From Candidatus Thorarchaeota archaeon (lineage in GTDB: Archaea > Asgardarchaeota > Thorarchaeia > Thorarchaeales > Thorarchaeaceae): 64,000 nucleotides of DNA. The translations under genes and the position numbers were made by a program. Of this stretch, positions 1-8,053 are shown in pieces (position 1 is the first letter of the stretch; each line of letters starts with the position of its first letter). The notes under the pieces were generated by a model. That model searched no databases. It had not been told where the DNA came from and saw only the letters and a list, made by a program, of their open reading frames with translations. Location of the stretch: the NCBI GenBank assembly GCA_016933575.1, contig JAFGAR010000064.1:62001-126000 (forward strand), given 5' to 3'.

Positions 1-326
1 GTCTGAACAAACTCAGTGGCAACAGCAAACGGCAGAGCTTCATTAAAACTACCCCCCACTGCTTCACAACTTAGTGTCGTGAGAAGAGACCTAACATGTT
101 TTCCTCCTGCTTGAAGAAGATGCTGTGCAGTATCATATAGTATCTCTGGCTCTCCTCGCTCTGACTTGAAAACTCTGATAATCTCTTCATCAATGATTGC
201 AAGTCGCTTGTGTAACTCCTTACTGGCACGGAGATCAATCTTTTGTCTTCGGAGTTGCCTTGATGAATTTTCATTATCATCTAAAGCAGTTTCCAAGATG
301 TCAATATCTTTGCGAGGGTCAGGCAT
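1..326 (-). CDS. Polyprenyl (geranylgeranyl-type) diphosphate synthase, N-terminal part
   Basis: This gene is read leftward and runs off the left edge; about 108 codons are visible from an ATG at 326. The visible protein has the N-terminal pattern of trans-isoprenyl diphosphate synthases: a helical start, then LLQAGGKHVRSLLTTLSCEA and ALPFAVATEF, matching the family's GGKRxRPLL and ALPxAxAxE segments just before the first aspartate-rich motif, which lies outside the window. In archaea these enzymes condense isopentenyl diphosphate with allylic diphosphates to make the C20-C25 chains of ether lipids. The usual GGKRxRP is here GGKHVRS, so one diphosphate-binding arginine is replaced by histidine. 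Chain length cannot be judged because the DDxxD motifs are missing. A different short open frame over the same bases is a shadow. Confidence 0.75.
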   Translation of the reverse strand, partial: MPDPRKDIDILETALDDNENSSRQLRRQKIDLRASKELHKRLAIIDEEIIRVFKSERGEPEILYDTAQHLLQAGGKHVRSLLTTLSCEAVGGSFNEALPFAVATEFVQ

Positions 327-435
327 CTATAGAATCACCAAATCGCGCTTCAGATGAATTACATTTTCCTGCTGAAATATACCTTAAAGCAATTACTTTC
401 TGACAAATGGCGTCGTACCCCAATGACGAGGAGTC

Positions 436-1659
436 CTATTCGTAAATCTCCTCAAGTCCATCCCAAGTTAATCCCATTGCTTCTGCAACAAGGACCGCTA
501 GGTCTTTGACAGTCTTGTTGCATCCCGCCTGTGGTAATTGATCTTTCATGTATTCCACACACGAAGGACATCCAGAAGCAACAACATCCGCTTGGGTCCT
601 CTCTATATCCTGCGCTTTCAACTTCCCAATATCTGCGGCAAATTCGTGATCAAAAGCCCGAAGGACACCACCACTTCCACAGCAATAACAATTATCCTTG
701 TTATGCGGCAGTTCTTCGAACTCAACGCCGGGTAGAGCGGCAATGATATCTCGTGGTTCATCATAGAAACCTGAGTTACGTCCAGCATCACATCCATCAT
801 GATAAGTGAGTTTGATATTGAGGGGCTTTGTAAATTTGATCTTGTCCTGATCTATGAGTTCCTTTATGTACGAATATCCATAGACAACTTCGAAACCATG
901 ATCAATATTCAGGAACTCTTTGTATTCATGAGCCCACATTTTGAAACAGCCCGGGCAATTTGTGATTATTCTCTTCACCCCAAGTTCCTTATATCTCTCG
1001 ATGTTATGTTCTGCTAGTGTACGTGCGCCTTCAAAATCGCCAGTCATAATCAACGGTGCTCCACAGCAATATTCCTCCTCGCCAAGGACTGTGTAATCCT
1101 CACCTATATTATCCATTATAAGCGTCGTTGCGATTGTTGCCTGAATTGACACACCTCTGTAAGATGATGAACATCCAAAGAAGAATGCAGTCTCTGCTGA
1201 TTTTCCTTGTCTATTGAGAAGGTCATCTTCATTCGGTGTCCAATAGGACCACCCTTCAATCCTATCCATCTGCGACTGACCCTGTATATTGCAGGTCTTG
1301 AGGAGGGTCTCTTTTGCAGTGTTCATTGACTCAGGCCACATACCACGTTTCATGAATTCTCCTCGAAGGACCTGGTAAATCTTGACGAAGGGTATGTCAG
1401 TCTGACAGATTTCCTCACAACCTCCGCAGAGCGTACAACCGAATATTGCATCCTTTAAGCCTTCTAATCCATCTGTTGGACTTATTCTCCCTTGTATCAG
1501 CCCTCGAGCAAGAAGCATCTTGCCTCTCCCAGAATAGCTATCTACACGCTTTACTTTGTATGTCGGACAGGCTCCATGTCCAATCTGGCAATAGCTACAT
1601 TGGGCACATATGTATGGAAATTCTTCGAGCCCATATTTCCGTAATGCTGGGAAGTCCAT
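436..1659 (-). CDS. GlpC/HdrD-like iron-sulfur oxidoreductase with two CCG domains
   Basis: A 407-residue soluble electron-transfer protein. The N-terminus has two ferredoxin-like cysteine clusters: CAQCSYC followed by a fourth Cys after six residues (about 18-31), and CTLCGGCEEIC (about 75-85). Two CCG domains follow, with EEYCCGAP and NCPGC, then HDGCDAG, NCYCCGSGG and SGCPSC. This is the layout of GlpC, LutA/LldE-type and HdrD-type subunits, which take electrons from flavin dehydrogenases of the GlcD family and pass them on. Here the neighbouring divergent gene, 200 bp away, encodes exactly such a flavin domain fused to NuoB, so the pair probably works together (inference). A GGAG site lies about 10 bases before the ATG. 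No membrane segment is seen. Confidence 0.85.
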   Translation of the reverse strand: MDFPALRKYGLEEFPYICAQCSYCQIGHGACPTYKVKRVDSYSGRGKMLLARGLIQGRISPTDGLEGLKDAIFGCTLCGGCEEICQTDIPFVKIYQVLRGEFMKRGMWPESMNTAKETLLKTCNIQGQSQMDRIEGWSYWTPNEDDLLNRQGKSAETAFFFGCSSSYRGVSIQATIATTLIMDNIGEDYTVLGEEEYCCGAPLIMTGDFEGARTLAEHNIERYKELGVKRIITNCPGCFKMWAHEYKEFLNIDHGFEVVYGYSYIKELIDQDKIKFTKPLNIKLTYHDGCDAGRNSGFYDEPRDIIAALPGVEFEELPHNKDNCYCCGSGGVLRAFDHEFAADIGKLKAQDIERTQADVVASGCPSCVEYMKDQLPQAGCNKTVKDLAVLVAEAMGLTWDGLEEIYE

Positions 1660-1859
1660 TATATGTCACTCCGGAGATTGGATTTGAACGACTTTGCGTG
1701 CTGTCCAATTAGGGTCTGCGTTGCCTAGCCGCCTTAAAACCTTTCTACACGGTATTGAAATAATATCGCACAACGGTGTGCCTCGCTATGTTTTTATGCA
1801 ACTAGGCATTCCCGGCTCTCTAAAACCCTCCTTAGGTTCAAAGCCTGGAGAGACAATTC
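1660..1859. promoter_or_regulatory. Divergent promoter region between GlpC-like and GlcD-NuoB genes
   Basis: This 200-bp spacer serves two divergent genes. For the rightward gene a T-rich TATA-like stretch (TTTTTATGC, about 1792-1800) is followed by GGAG about 9 bases before the ATG at 1860. For the leftward gene an AT-rich element on the minus strand (GATATTATTTC, about 1760-1770) and a GGAG close to the ATG at 1659 are visible. The bases 1671-1735 resemble the 3' half of a tRNA but do not fold into one. The divergent layout suggests shared control of the two genes (inference). Confidence 0.45.
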
Positions 1860-3800
1860 ATGGGGCTCAAACATAAACAGATTGATCAGCTCAAAGAGAT
1901 TTTTGGAGACCGTGTAGTCACGGCTAAACATGAGCTATTTCTTCAATCCATGGATGTGGGTTCTCTTCCAAAGCAGGTTGGCTGGTTGATGAATCTCAAA
2001 CCAGATGCTATCGTTCAACCAATGACCCCTGAAGAGATTCGTTCACTCTATAAATTCGCAAATGCGGAAAAAATCCCTCTGGTTCCTAGAGGCGCAGGCA
2101 CTTCTGGCTATGGTGGTGCAATACCACGAAAAGGAGGCGTTGTTGTTGATATGCGCCGTATGGATAATATTGTAACAGTTGATGAGAAGAATCTGACCGT
2201 TGTTGTAGAACCCGGTATCTGCTGGTCCAATCTTCAACTAGAACTCAATCGACTTGGTCTCGACCTACGCTGCTATCCCTCATCTGCCCTCTCCGCCACA
2301 GTTGGAGGCTGGGTAGCCCAAGGAGGCGATGGGATAGGTAGTTTGAAGTATGGGACTATCAACAAGAACTGTGTTGAATTTGAAGTAGTTCTTCCAAATG
2401 AGAAGATAATTCGTACAAGTGATACAGATCTCTTTTGCGATACAGAGGGTATCCTTGGTATACTGACAAAGGTAACCCTAAAGATTAAGCCCTTGACCAG
2501 GATCAAAGCCTTTGTCTCTAGCTTTCCAGAGAATTACCTAATGAATCTCGCAATCGAGAAGATTCTAGAAGACGGTCCACTCCCTTTCACAATAAAATTT
2601 GAAGAATCTAAATACACAGACTTGAAGAAGTCTGTCTGGGAGGAGGACTGGAAATTCCCGTATCCTGTTCATCACTGTACTATTATGGTCGTCTACGAAG
2701 GTGATGAAGAAGAGATCGAGACCGGTGCTGAAGTGGTTCGCCAAGTCACAGAGGCTCACAAAGGAGTCCTATATGATGACCATGTAGGCGAGCACGAGTG
2801 GCATGAGCGATTCTACCCAATGAGAATCAAGAAGGCCGGACCTACCCTTGTAGTTGGACAAGCATTTGCACCACTCGAAAACTTAGGTGCTATCTTTGAT
2901 GACTTCCAGTTTGAACAGGCATCTGCGAAGGCAGGTATTGATGGTTATGTCAATTCTAAGAACGCAGTCACAATGATGGGATATTTTCTCGAAGATGAAC
3001 GTCGTTCTTTCTATATGCTATCATGGTCTCAGAGCTTTGTCATTTTCAAAATTGCGCAACGTCACGGTGGACATCCACATTCAACTGGTATATGGTTCGC
3101 TAATTATGCACATATTTACTTCGGCAAACAGAGATTAGCTCGAATCCGAGCAGCGAAGCTGAAGTGGGATCAAAAAGAGATTTCGAATCCTGGTAAAATC
3201 TTTGCATATTGGCTTCCCTTCATGTTACGTGTGGGCAAGTACTTCATGTGGATTGGTTTCGATTTGCTACGGAATGGTTTTGGCAGGATTGCACCAATTC
3301 TTCTGAAATGGCTTCAGAATGTACCACCACTGAAGTGGTTATTACGGTGGGGTCGCGCTCACAGTCCTTGGCCGATTCAATACGGACTCGGGTGTTGTAT
3401 GGCTGATGGCGCAGCCGCAGTAGCATCACGATGGGATATAGAGAGATTCGGGATGCTCCCTCTCTTTGGACCCCGGCAGACGGATGTCCTTTGGATCTCA
3501 GGATCCCTTACAAAGAAGATGGCACCACGACTTCGTCGAATCTATGAACAGATGCCAGAGCCAAAGTATGTCATATCCTATGGCCAATGTGCAGCATCTG
3601 GTGGAATGTTTTTCGATGGATATTCTTTAATCGCTCCTGCTGATACGGTCGTGCCAGTGGACGTCTATATCCCCGGCTGTCCTCCCAAACCTGCTGACTT
3701 TGTGAGAGCTCACTTGATTTTACAGAACAAGATACGCGCTGGGACTACACACTGGCAAAAACGGTACGAGAATCAGGATTCGATGGGGTTGATTCAATAA
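1860..3800 (+). CDS. GlcD-type FAD-linked dehydrogenase fused to complex I subunit NuoB
   Basis: A 646-residue fusion. Residues about 45-225 form a PCMH-type FAD-binding domain with PRGAGTSGYGGAIPR at 76-90 and VGGWVAQGGDGIGSLKYG. Residues about 225-460 form the FAD-oxidase C-terminal part, ending in the family signature ISNPGKIF. After a hydrophobic, basic linker (about 460-505), residues 505-640 are a complete NuoB: YGLGCC, GQCAASGG and PGCPPKP supply all four N2-cluster cysteines (Cys512, 513, 577, 607) at normal spacing, and LTKKMAPRLRRIYEQMPEPK is typical. NuoB normally stands alone at 150-220 residues. The fusion should put a flavin dehydrogenase directly on the terminal cluster of complex I. 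The substrate is unknown; 2-hydroxy acids are usual for GlcD relatives. The stop overlaps the next start. No frameshift or internal stop separates the halves. Confidence 0.9.
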   Translation: MGLKHKQIDQLKEIFGDRVVTAKHELFLQSMDVGSLPKQVGWLMNLKPDAIVQPMTPEEIRSLYKFANAEKIPLVPRGAGTSGYGGAIPRKGGVVVDMRRMDNIVTVDEKNLTVVVEPGICWSNLQLELNRLGLDLRCYPSSALSATVGGWVAQGGDGIGSLKYGTINKNCVEFEVVLPNEKIIRTSDTDLFCDTEGILGILTKVTLKIKPLTRIKAFVSSFPENYLMNLAIEKILEDGPLPFTIKFEESKYTDLKKSVWEEDWKFPYPVHHCTIMVVYEGDEEEIETGAEVVRQVTEAHKGVLYDDHVGEHEWHERFYPMRIKKAGPTLVVGQAFAPLENLGAIFDDFQFEQASAKAGIDGYVNSKNAVTMMGYFLEDERRSFYMLSWSQSFVIFKIAQRHGGHPHSTGIWFANYAHIYFGKQRLARIRAAKLKWDQKEISNPGKIFAYWLPFMLRVGKYFMWIGFDLLRNGFGRIAPILLKWLQNVPPLKWLLRWGRAHSPWPIQYGLGCCMADGAAAVASRWDIERFGMLPLFGPRQTDVLWISGSLTKKMAPRLRRIYEQMPEPKYVISYGQCAASGGMFFDGYSLIAPADTVVPVDVYIPGCPPKPADFVRAHLILQNKIRAGTTHWQKRYENQDSMGLIQ

Positions 3801-4318
3801 TGGCACTACGCGAAGATAGCGAACCCTATTGCTTAGCTTGGGTTGGTTTCCTCTTGATGGGTGCATATTATGCCAATTTCGGATACCAACTATGGACCAA
3901 TCCTGTTGCAGTATCTGCTTTCATCAACAACTCTCCCTCAATGCTAATCCTCCTTGGATTGCCTCCACTAATGGTGTTCCTGTTTACAGGGTACTTGCGA
4001 CCTTCTCGTGGAAAAGCAAAGATGAGCATGCTAGGTCCCTCTGTCATTGCAGGATTGTTCTTCGTGATTATATCATATCAGGTTGGATCAACGACTACTA
4101 TCCTCGGAGATCTGATAGTGTTTTCAGCATGGGGTATTGGAAGTGCTTTGTTGACAGCTGGAGGATTTTCAATTATGGCTTCTTTGGAGAAGAACACATC
4201 TCCTGGAATTATGGATATTAGTTCACTTCATTATGGTCCTGTAAAAGAAACGCCTGCACCTACTGAGGAGTCAGTACCTCAAGGCTCCGATGTAAAGCCA
4301 GCGGAATCGGCACAATAA
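3800..4318 (+). CDS. Membrane protein of unknown function, coupled to GlcD-NuoB
   Basis: A 172-residue protein with about four membrane helices (residues near 12-33, 45-66, 78-96 and 100-130) and a charged, proline-rich tail of about 35 residues. I do not recognise a family. The ATG overlaps the stop of the GlcD-NuoB gene (TAATG), so the two are almost certainly translated together. Its place between the nuoB-containing gene and nuoA suggests an accessory or membrane-anchoring subunit of this complex I variant (inference). It does not look like NuoA, J, K or H. Confidence 0.7.
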   Translation: MALREDSEPYCLAWVGFLLMGAYYANFGYQLWTNPVAVSAFINNSPSMLILLGLPPLMVFLFTGYLRPSRGKAKMSMLGPSVIAGLFFVIISYQVGSTTTILGDLIVFSAWGIGSALLTAGGFSIMASLEKNTSPGIMDISSLHYGPVKETPAPTEESVPQGSDVKPAESAQ

Positions 4319-4321
4319 TTC

Positions 4322-4696
4322 CTAGTCTGTTTCTGGAAGCCATGCGAGAGCCGCAAAGGCCAGCAATAATCCACAGGCCATCCAGAAAAAGAGTAGAGCT
4401 CCCATTAGACCTTCTGGAAAGAGCGTTATGATAAGGAATCCATGGACACCACCTATGATTCCTGACAAAGTTGTCAGACTGACACGACCCGGTCTCGATT
4501 TGGTCCTTGCAAGAGCAAAAGTTGAGCATACGGTTACTATGCCACTCAGGAACAGAACTAGTTTAATCGCTATGTCTGAGATAGTAGCTGTTAGAATTAT
4601 CCAGAAGTATACTCCAAGGAGTCCCATCCCAATAAGAAGGACCAAGTAATAGAAAAATGTGCCACGGATGAATGACAACCAATTCGACCTCTTCAT
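4322..4696 (-). CDS. Small four-helix membrane protein, unknown
   Basis: A 124-residue protein read against the respiratory operon, with four predicted membrane helices (about 12-34, 40-60, 76-94 and 96-118) and short basic loops (ALARTKSRPGR). No family is recognised. Its stop lies 4 bases from that of the upstream membrane gene, so the two are tail to tail. A strong TATA-like element sits about 33-42 bases upstream of the ATG, giving a short leader. It interrupts the respiratory cluster on the opposite strand and so may split the rightward transcript into two units. Confidence 0.6.
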   Translation of the reverse strand: MKRSNWLSFIRGTFFYYLVLLIGMGLLGVYFWIILTATISDIAIKLVLFLSGIVTVCSTFALARTKSRPGRVSLTTLSGIIGGVHGFLIITLFPEGLMGALLFFWMACGLLLAFAALAWLPETD

Positions 4697-4728
4697 TTGT
4701 TACTACGAGAAAGTCGAAGTGTTGTGCT

Positions 4729-4738
4729 GTATATTTAA
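4729..4738 (-). promoter_or_regulatory. TATA box of the leftward membrane gene
   Basis: On the minus strand the element reads TTAAATATAC, a good match to archaeal TATA boxes. It lies 33-42 bases upstream of the ATG at 4696, so transcription would begin about 10 bases before the gene. Confidence 0.5.
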
Positions 4739-4988
4739 CTCCTTTGAGTGATGTTTGTTTGGGCGAATGGTTTTTAACATGCATTCAGAATGCGCCTGCT
4801 TAAGTTCGAAAGTACGGAACGTGACCATAAATGGTGATGTGCTGTGCAAGCCAGGATCAAAGATGCGGAGCTTAGAGAATGAAACATTTGTGCACTGAAA
4901 CCGCAAGAGATAGATATTGCAGACAAGAAGTCATTTTCCACAACTCACCTGGCGCTGAGTTTTCACTCTAGGAGGTCTATTGATTACG

Positions 4989-5432
4989 ATGAGGCTTTTC
5001 ATCGATTTCTTCCCGGTGCTTGTCTGGGCAGTATTAGTTATTGTCCTGATTCTCGGAATGTTAGTTGGATCTTGGGTATTGAGGCCTCATGTTCTCCAGA
5101 ATAGTGAAAAGACATCGAGCTACGAATGCGGTGAAGAACCAATAGGCCCCGCAAGAATTGCCTATCCCTACAACTATCTTGTCTATACTATCCTGTTTGT
5201 TGTTGTTGATGTGCTTGGCGCATTTCTGTGGTTACTTGCTGCATCCTCTTTTCGATTGAGCCCGACAATCGTTTGGCAAGTCCTTGTATTTGTGCTGATT
5301 CTTATGGGTGGTCTCGGCTTTGCCATGAAGATGCTTCCCCAGACTTTCCTCAGTGGAAAAGAAACTCTAGCACTATATCGCGAAGCTAAGGCTGCAAAGG
5401 AAAAACAAGAGCTTGAAGCAGGAGGTCACTGA
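4989..5432 (+). CDS. nuoA: Complex I subunit A (NuoA/FpoA)
   Basis: About 147 residues with three membrane helices. The family signature is present: helix 1 ends in RPHV, then SYECGEEPIGPARI (YECG is the hallmark), followed by a helix with the conserved acidic segment VVVDVLGAFLW. It sits at the interface of the peripheral and membrane arms next to NuoH, J and K. GGAGGT at 4971-4976 lies 12 bases before the ATG at 4989; a TTG at 4980 would be too close, so I take the ATG. It opens the main run of subunit genes and is 4 bases from nuoJ. Confidence 0.9.
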   Translation: MRLFIDFFPVLVWAVLVIVLILGMLVGSWVLRPHVLQNSEKTSSYECGEEPIGPARIAYPYNYLVYTILFVVVDVLGAFLWLLAASSFRLSPTIVWQVLVFVLILMGGLGFAMKMLPQTFLSGKETLALYREAKAAKEKQELEAGGH

Positions 5433-5436
5433 AGAG

Positions 5437-6081
5437 ATGCAACTCGATATATGGTTTGAAGAGGCTGAGTTCATTGTAATTGCTGCCATTGTCATTTTTC
5501 TTGCATACCTTGCACTGGAACATCGTGACATTGTCTACGCGGCATTCTTTTTTGGCTTCATGGCCTCTTTTGTTGCTGGTTTCTTTCTATTGCTTGAAGC
5601 ACCTTTCATTGCAGGTATGCAGATCGCTGTATACACTGGAGGGATTAGTGCATTGATAATCTTCGCAGTGCTTCTTCTACCCCGAGCCCAAGACTCTTCC
5701 TTGGAGGTCTTCGCTTCGCCTAGAAGAAGGAATGCTGGATTGGTACTATCAGCGATGGTTGGCTCATTGTCAGCAGCCCTAGCCCTCGTTTTTCCATGGT
5801 ACGAAACTTTCTCATCAGTGACTCCGCCACTTGAGAACAATCTTGAACTTCTCTCAAAATGGCTCTGGTCTGATCATGGTATCTATGTTCAGATGATTGC
5901 TCTCATCCTTCTCACAGCAATTGTTGGATCTATTGCTATTTTGAAGATGGAGAAAGCAGAACGTCTCACACCTATAGTAAGTGATTTTGGTGTTGAGTCA
6001 GTTCCTGAACCAATTGATGACGAAGCATCTGATATTGAAGATGAATCCCCGCAGAATGGGACTGAGGAGGTTGATACATAA
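5437..6081 (+). CDS. nuoJ: Complex I subunit J (NuoJ/FpoJ)
   Basis: About 214 residues with five membrane helices. The diagnostic helix 3 segment is seen as FIAGMQIAVYTGGISALIIF, equivalent to the family's QIxVYxGAIxVLxxF stretch that holds the pi-bulge helix. The start at 5437 is chosen because GGAGGT at 5421-5426 lies 10 bases upstream; a start at 5413 would overlap nuoA. The protein ends in an acidic tail of about 35 residues. Its stop overlaps the ATG of nuoK. Confidence 0.9.
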   Translation: MQLDIWFEEAEFIVIAAIVIFLAYLALEHRDIVYAAFFFGFMASFVAGFFLLLEAPFIAGMQIAVYTGGISALIIFAVLLLPRAQDSSLEVFASPRRRNAGLVLSAMVGSLSAALALVFPWYETFSSVTPPLENNLELLSKWLWSDHGIYVQMIALILLTAIVGSIAILKMEKAERLTPIVSDFGVESVPEPIDDEASDIEDESPQNGTEEVDT

Positions 6082-6401
6082 TGGTCCCCCTCTCCTGGTA
6101 TCTGGTGGTGGCGTTCATTCTCATAGGTCTCGGAATCTATGGAATGATGGTCAAGCGAAATCTCATACGTATTCTAATTGGAGCTGAAATCCTTGGTAAT
6201 GGAGTCAACATTGCCCTAGTTGCTGTTTCAATCTACAGCCCTGTCTTCACATTTACGGGACAGGGTTTACTCATGCTGGTGATCTCTGTGGCAGCAGCTC
6301 ACACAGCTCTTGCGATGGTTCTGATGCTTATTTACAATCAACGATACAAATCAGTTGACCTTGGTAGACCATTCAAACTGGAGGATGATAGCAATGCCTG
6401 A
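6081..6401 (+). CDS. nuoK: Complex I subunit K (NuoK/FpoK)
   Basis: A 106-residue, three-helix protein of normal family length. It has the typical GIYGMMVKRNLIRILIGAEI, whose glutamate matches the buried glutamate needed for proton transfer in helix 2, and a second conserved acidic position is replaced by the AAAHTALAMVLML stretch of helix 3. The ATG overlaps the stop of nuoJ (TAATG), and the coding end overlaps the start of nuoC by 8 bases, so it is translationally coupled on both sides. Confidence 0.9.
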   Translation: MVPLSWYLVVAFILIGLGIYGMMVKRNLIRILIGAEILGNGVNIALVAVSIYSPVFTFTGQGLLMLVISVAAAHTALAMVLMLIYNQRYKSVDLGRPFKLEDDSNA

Positions 6402-6903
6402 TGCATCGTCACTGGGTCGTGCAATCATCAATAAGCTGCCTGAGGTCGAGTCTAAACCACTTCAGGGAAATAAGATCGAGCTCCTGGTCCCTCATGAGAA
6501 AATTCGAGATGTGGTATCACTTATTGACGAATTGGTTCCCGATGCCTTACCCGAATCTGCATTTGGCATTGATCTTGAGGATGACAAATACGAAGTAGTC
6601 TACATATTTTGGTCTCATGAATCAACGATGCTCTGTCAGTTACGAGTTTCACTTGTAGGGGAGAAACCATCAATTCAGACTGTTAGCGACATATTTCCTG
6701 GGTTGGAATGGCATGAGCGTGAAACTAGTGAGATGTTCGGTATCACCTTTGAGAACCATCCTGACATGAGACCTCTCCTGCTGCCTGATGATTTGGTTGG
6801 AAAATATCCCATGAGAAAACGATTCAAGACCGATCGAAGTCGCCTTGAAGAAACTGGCCTTTCAACCCCTAGTCCTAGACCTGAACGTGGAGGTGGCGAA
6901 TGA
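6394..6903 (+). CDS. nuoC: Complex I subunit C (NuoC, 30-kDa type)
   Basis: About 169 residues. The C-terminal half carries the NuoC signature: FPGLEWHERETSEMFGI, then HPDMRPLLLPDDL and KYPMRKRF, close to the family's WxERExxDMFGI and RxLLPDDWxGxPLRKDF. NuoC supports NuoD and NuoB in the Q-module and binds no cofactor. GGAGG at 6380-6384 lies 9 bases before the ATG at 6394, which is preferred over in-frame ATGs further upstream. The gene is separate from nuoD, unlike the NuoCD fusion of enterobacteria. Confidence 0.9.
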   Translation: MPDASSLGRAIINKLPEVESKPLQGNKIELLVPHEKIRDVVSLIDELVPDALPESAFGIDLEDDKYEVVYIFWSHESTMLCQLRVSLVGEKPSIQTVSDIFPGLEWHERETSEMFGITFENHPDMRPLLLPDDLVGKYPMRKRFKTDRSRLEETGLSTPSPRPERGGGE

Positions 6904-8040
6904 ATGTGTCCAGATATCCTTGATGAAACCAGTGAGATCTGGTTTGGTCCTCAACATGTCAGTGCTCATGGGTGGGCTACAAAACTGAAACTTGTTGGAG
7001 ACTACATTGTCGAGTGTGACCCGAATGCTGGATATTTCCATCGTTCGGCTGAAAAATGTCTAGAGTTCCGTAATTTCAGGCAAGGTTCAATGGTATGTGA
7101 ACGTATCTGCATGATGGAAGCATTCGTTGCAGAATATCCCTATGTGGCTGCAGTCGAGAAGATTGTTGATCTTGAGGTCCCAGAACGCGCGAAAATCATG
7201 CGTACTATCATGATTGAGATGAATCGGATTCATTCTCTTCAGTTTTGGTGGGGTCAATTTGCAGGGGAGTTAGGTCTCTTTGCGATGCTGCTTTGGCCCT
7301 GGGTTGATAGAGAATATACACTTGATGCTTTTGAGGAACTGACTGGGTCTCGTCATACTGTATCCTATGTCACACCTGGCGGGGTTAAGTATGATTTCAC
7401 TCCCAAGTTCTTGGAAAAATTTGAAATTGCACTCTCTAGAGTGGAAGAACGAATCCCGATCTTCAAGGACATGTTTCTTGGTAGCCCTACGTTCAGGTTA
7501 CGTACCGAGGGAGTAGGTCAGTACACTGCAAAACAAGGTCTCAAGTGGGGCTTGAGTGGTCCTAATATCAAAGCTTGTGGTATTCCAATGGACCTCCGTA
7601 AGGATGACCCTGACTCGAATCTTGCATATGATATGATTGATTGGGAAGTACCCATTACAATAAACGAGAATCATCCTGGTGAATGCGATGCATTTGACAG
7701 ACTAGTTCAGCGATTCAAAGAAATTGAGACTTCAGTTGGTATTATCAGAAAGCTCTTACCTCTTGTCCCTGAAGGTCCAATCATTGACCCCAAGGCTCGA
7801 GCCAAAGTCAATCGTCTACCTGAAGGAGAGGGTTATGGTAGGATTGAGGGTACTCGTGGAATCACAACCGTTTGGTTGAAGACATTCGATAAGGCTCAGA
7901 CTCCATATAGAGCCAAAATACGTGGTCCTTGCTTCGCATCATATTATGCATTGAAGCATATTGTGCCAGGTGCTCGTTTTGCGGACTTTCCAGCGATATT
8001 TGGAAGCTTGGATCCTTATCCCGGGTGGTGGGACAGATAG
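6904..8040 (+). CDS. nuoD: Complex I subunit D (NuoD, 49-kDa type) with atypical active site
   Basis: A 378-residue protein of the NuoD/[NiFe]-hydrogenase large-subunit family. The N-terminal FGPQHVSAHG keeps both histidines (18 and 22) of the quinone-site loop. Where NuoD normally has DRLDYVSxM, with the quinone-binding tyrosine, this protein reads CERICMMEAF (Cys65, Cys69). That keeps the first cysteine of the hydrogenase ERxCGxC motif but not the second, and has no tyrosine at the matching place. The end, DPYPGWWDR, lacks the C-terminal DPCxxC. It is therefore not a [NiFe] hydrogenase, and quinone chemistry at this site would have to differ. An RGITTVW segment and the rest align well by eye. 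It follows nuoC directly and precedes nuoH. Confidence 0.85.
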   Translation: MCPDILDETSEIWFGPQHVSAHGWATKLKLVGDYIVECDPNAGYFHRSAEKCLEFRNFRQGSMVCERICMMEAFVAEYPYVAAVEKIVDLEVPERAKIMRTIMIEMNRIHSLQFWWGQFAGELGLFAMLLWPWVDREYTLDAFEELTGSRHTVSYVTPGGVKYDFTPKFLEKFEIALSRVEERIPIFKDMFLGSPTFRLRTEGVGQYTAKQGLKWGLSGPNIKACGIPMDLRKDDPDSNLAYDMIDWEVPITINENHPGECDAFDRLVQRFKEIETSVGIIRKLLPLVPEGPIIDPKARAKVNRLPEGEGYGRIEGTRGITTVWLKTFDKAQTPYRAKIRGPCFASYYALKHIVPGARFADFPAIFGSLDPYPGWWDR

Positions 8041-8053
8041 GAGGTGCGATGAG

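Noticed and set aside
1666-1740. tRNA-like stretch on the minus strand (GTTCAAATCC resembling a T loop)
   Set aside because: No five-pair T stem, anticodon stem or acceptor stem can be formed, and part of it is the ribosome-binding site of the GlpC-like gene.
4741-4988. Gene or RNA element in the 284-bp gap before nuoA
   Set aside because: Only a 13-bp inverted repeat (GCATTCAGAATGC, 4781-4793) and AT-rich stretches are seen; no coding frame or RNA fold stands out.
6904-8040. [NiFe] hydrogenase large subunit
   Set aside because: Both CxxC ligand pairs are incomplete or absent; the protein fits NuoD better.
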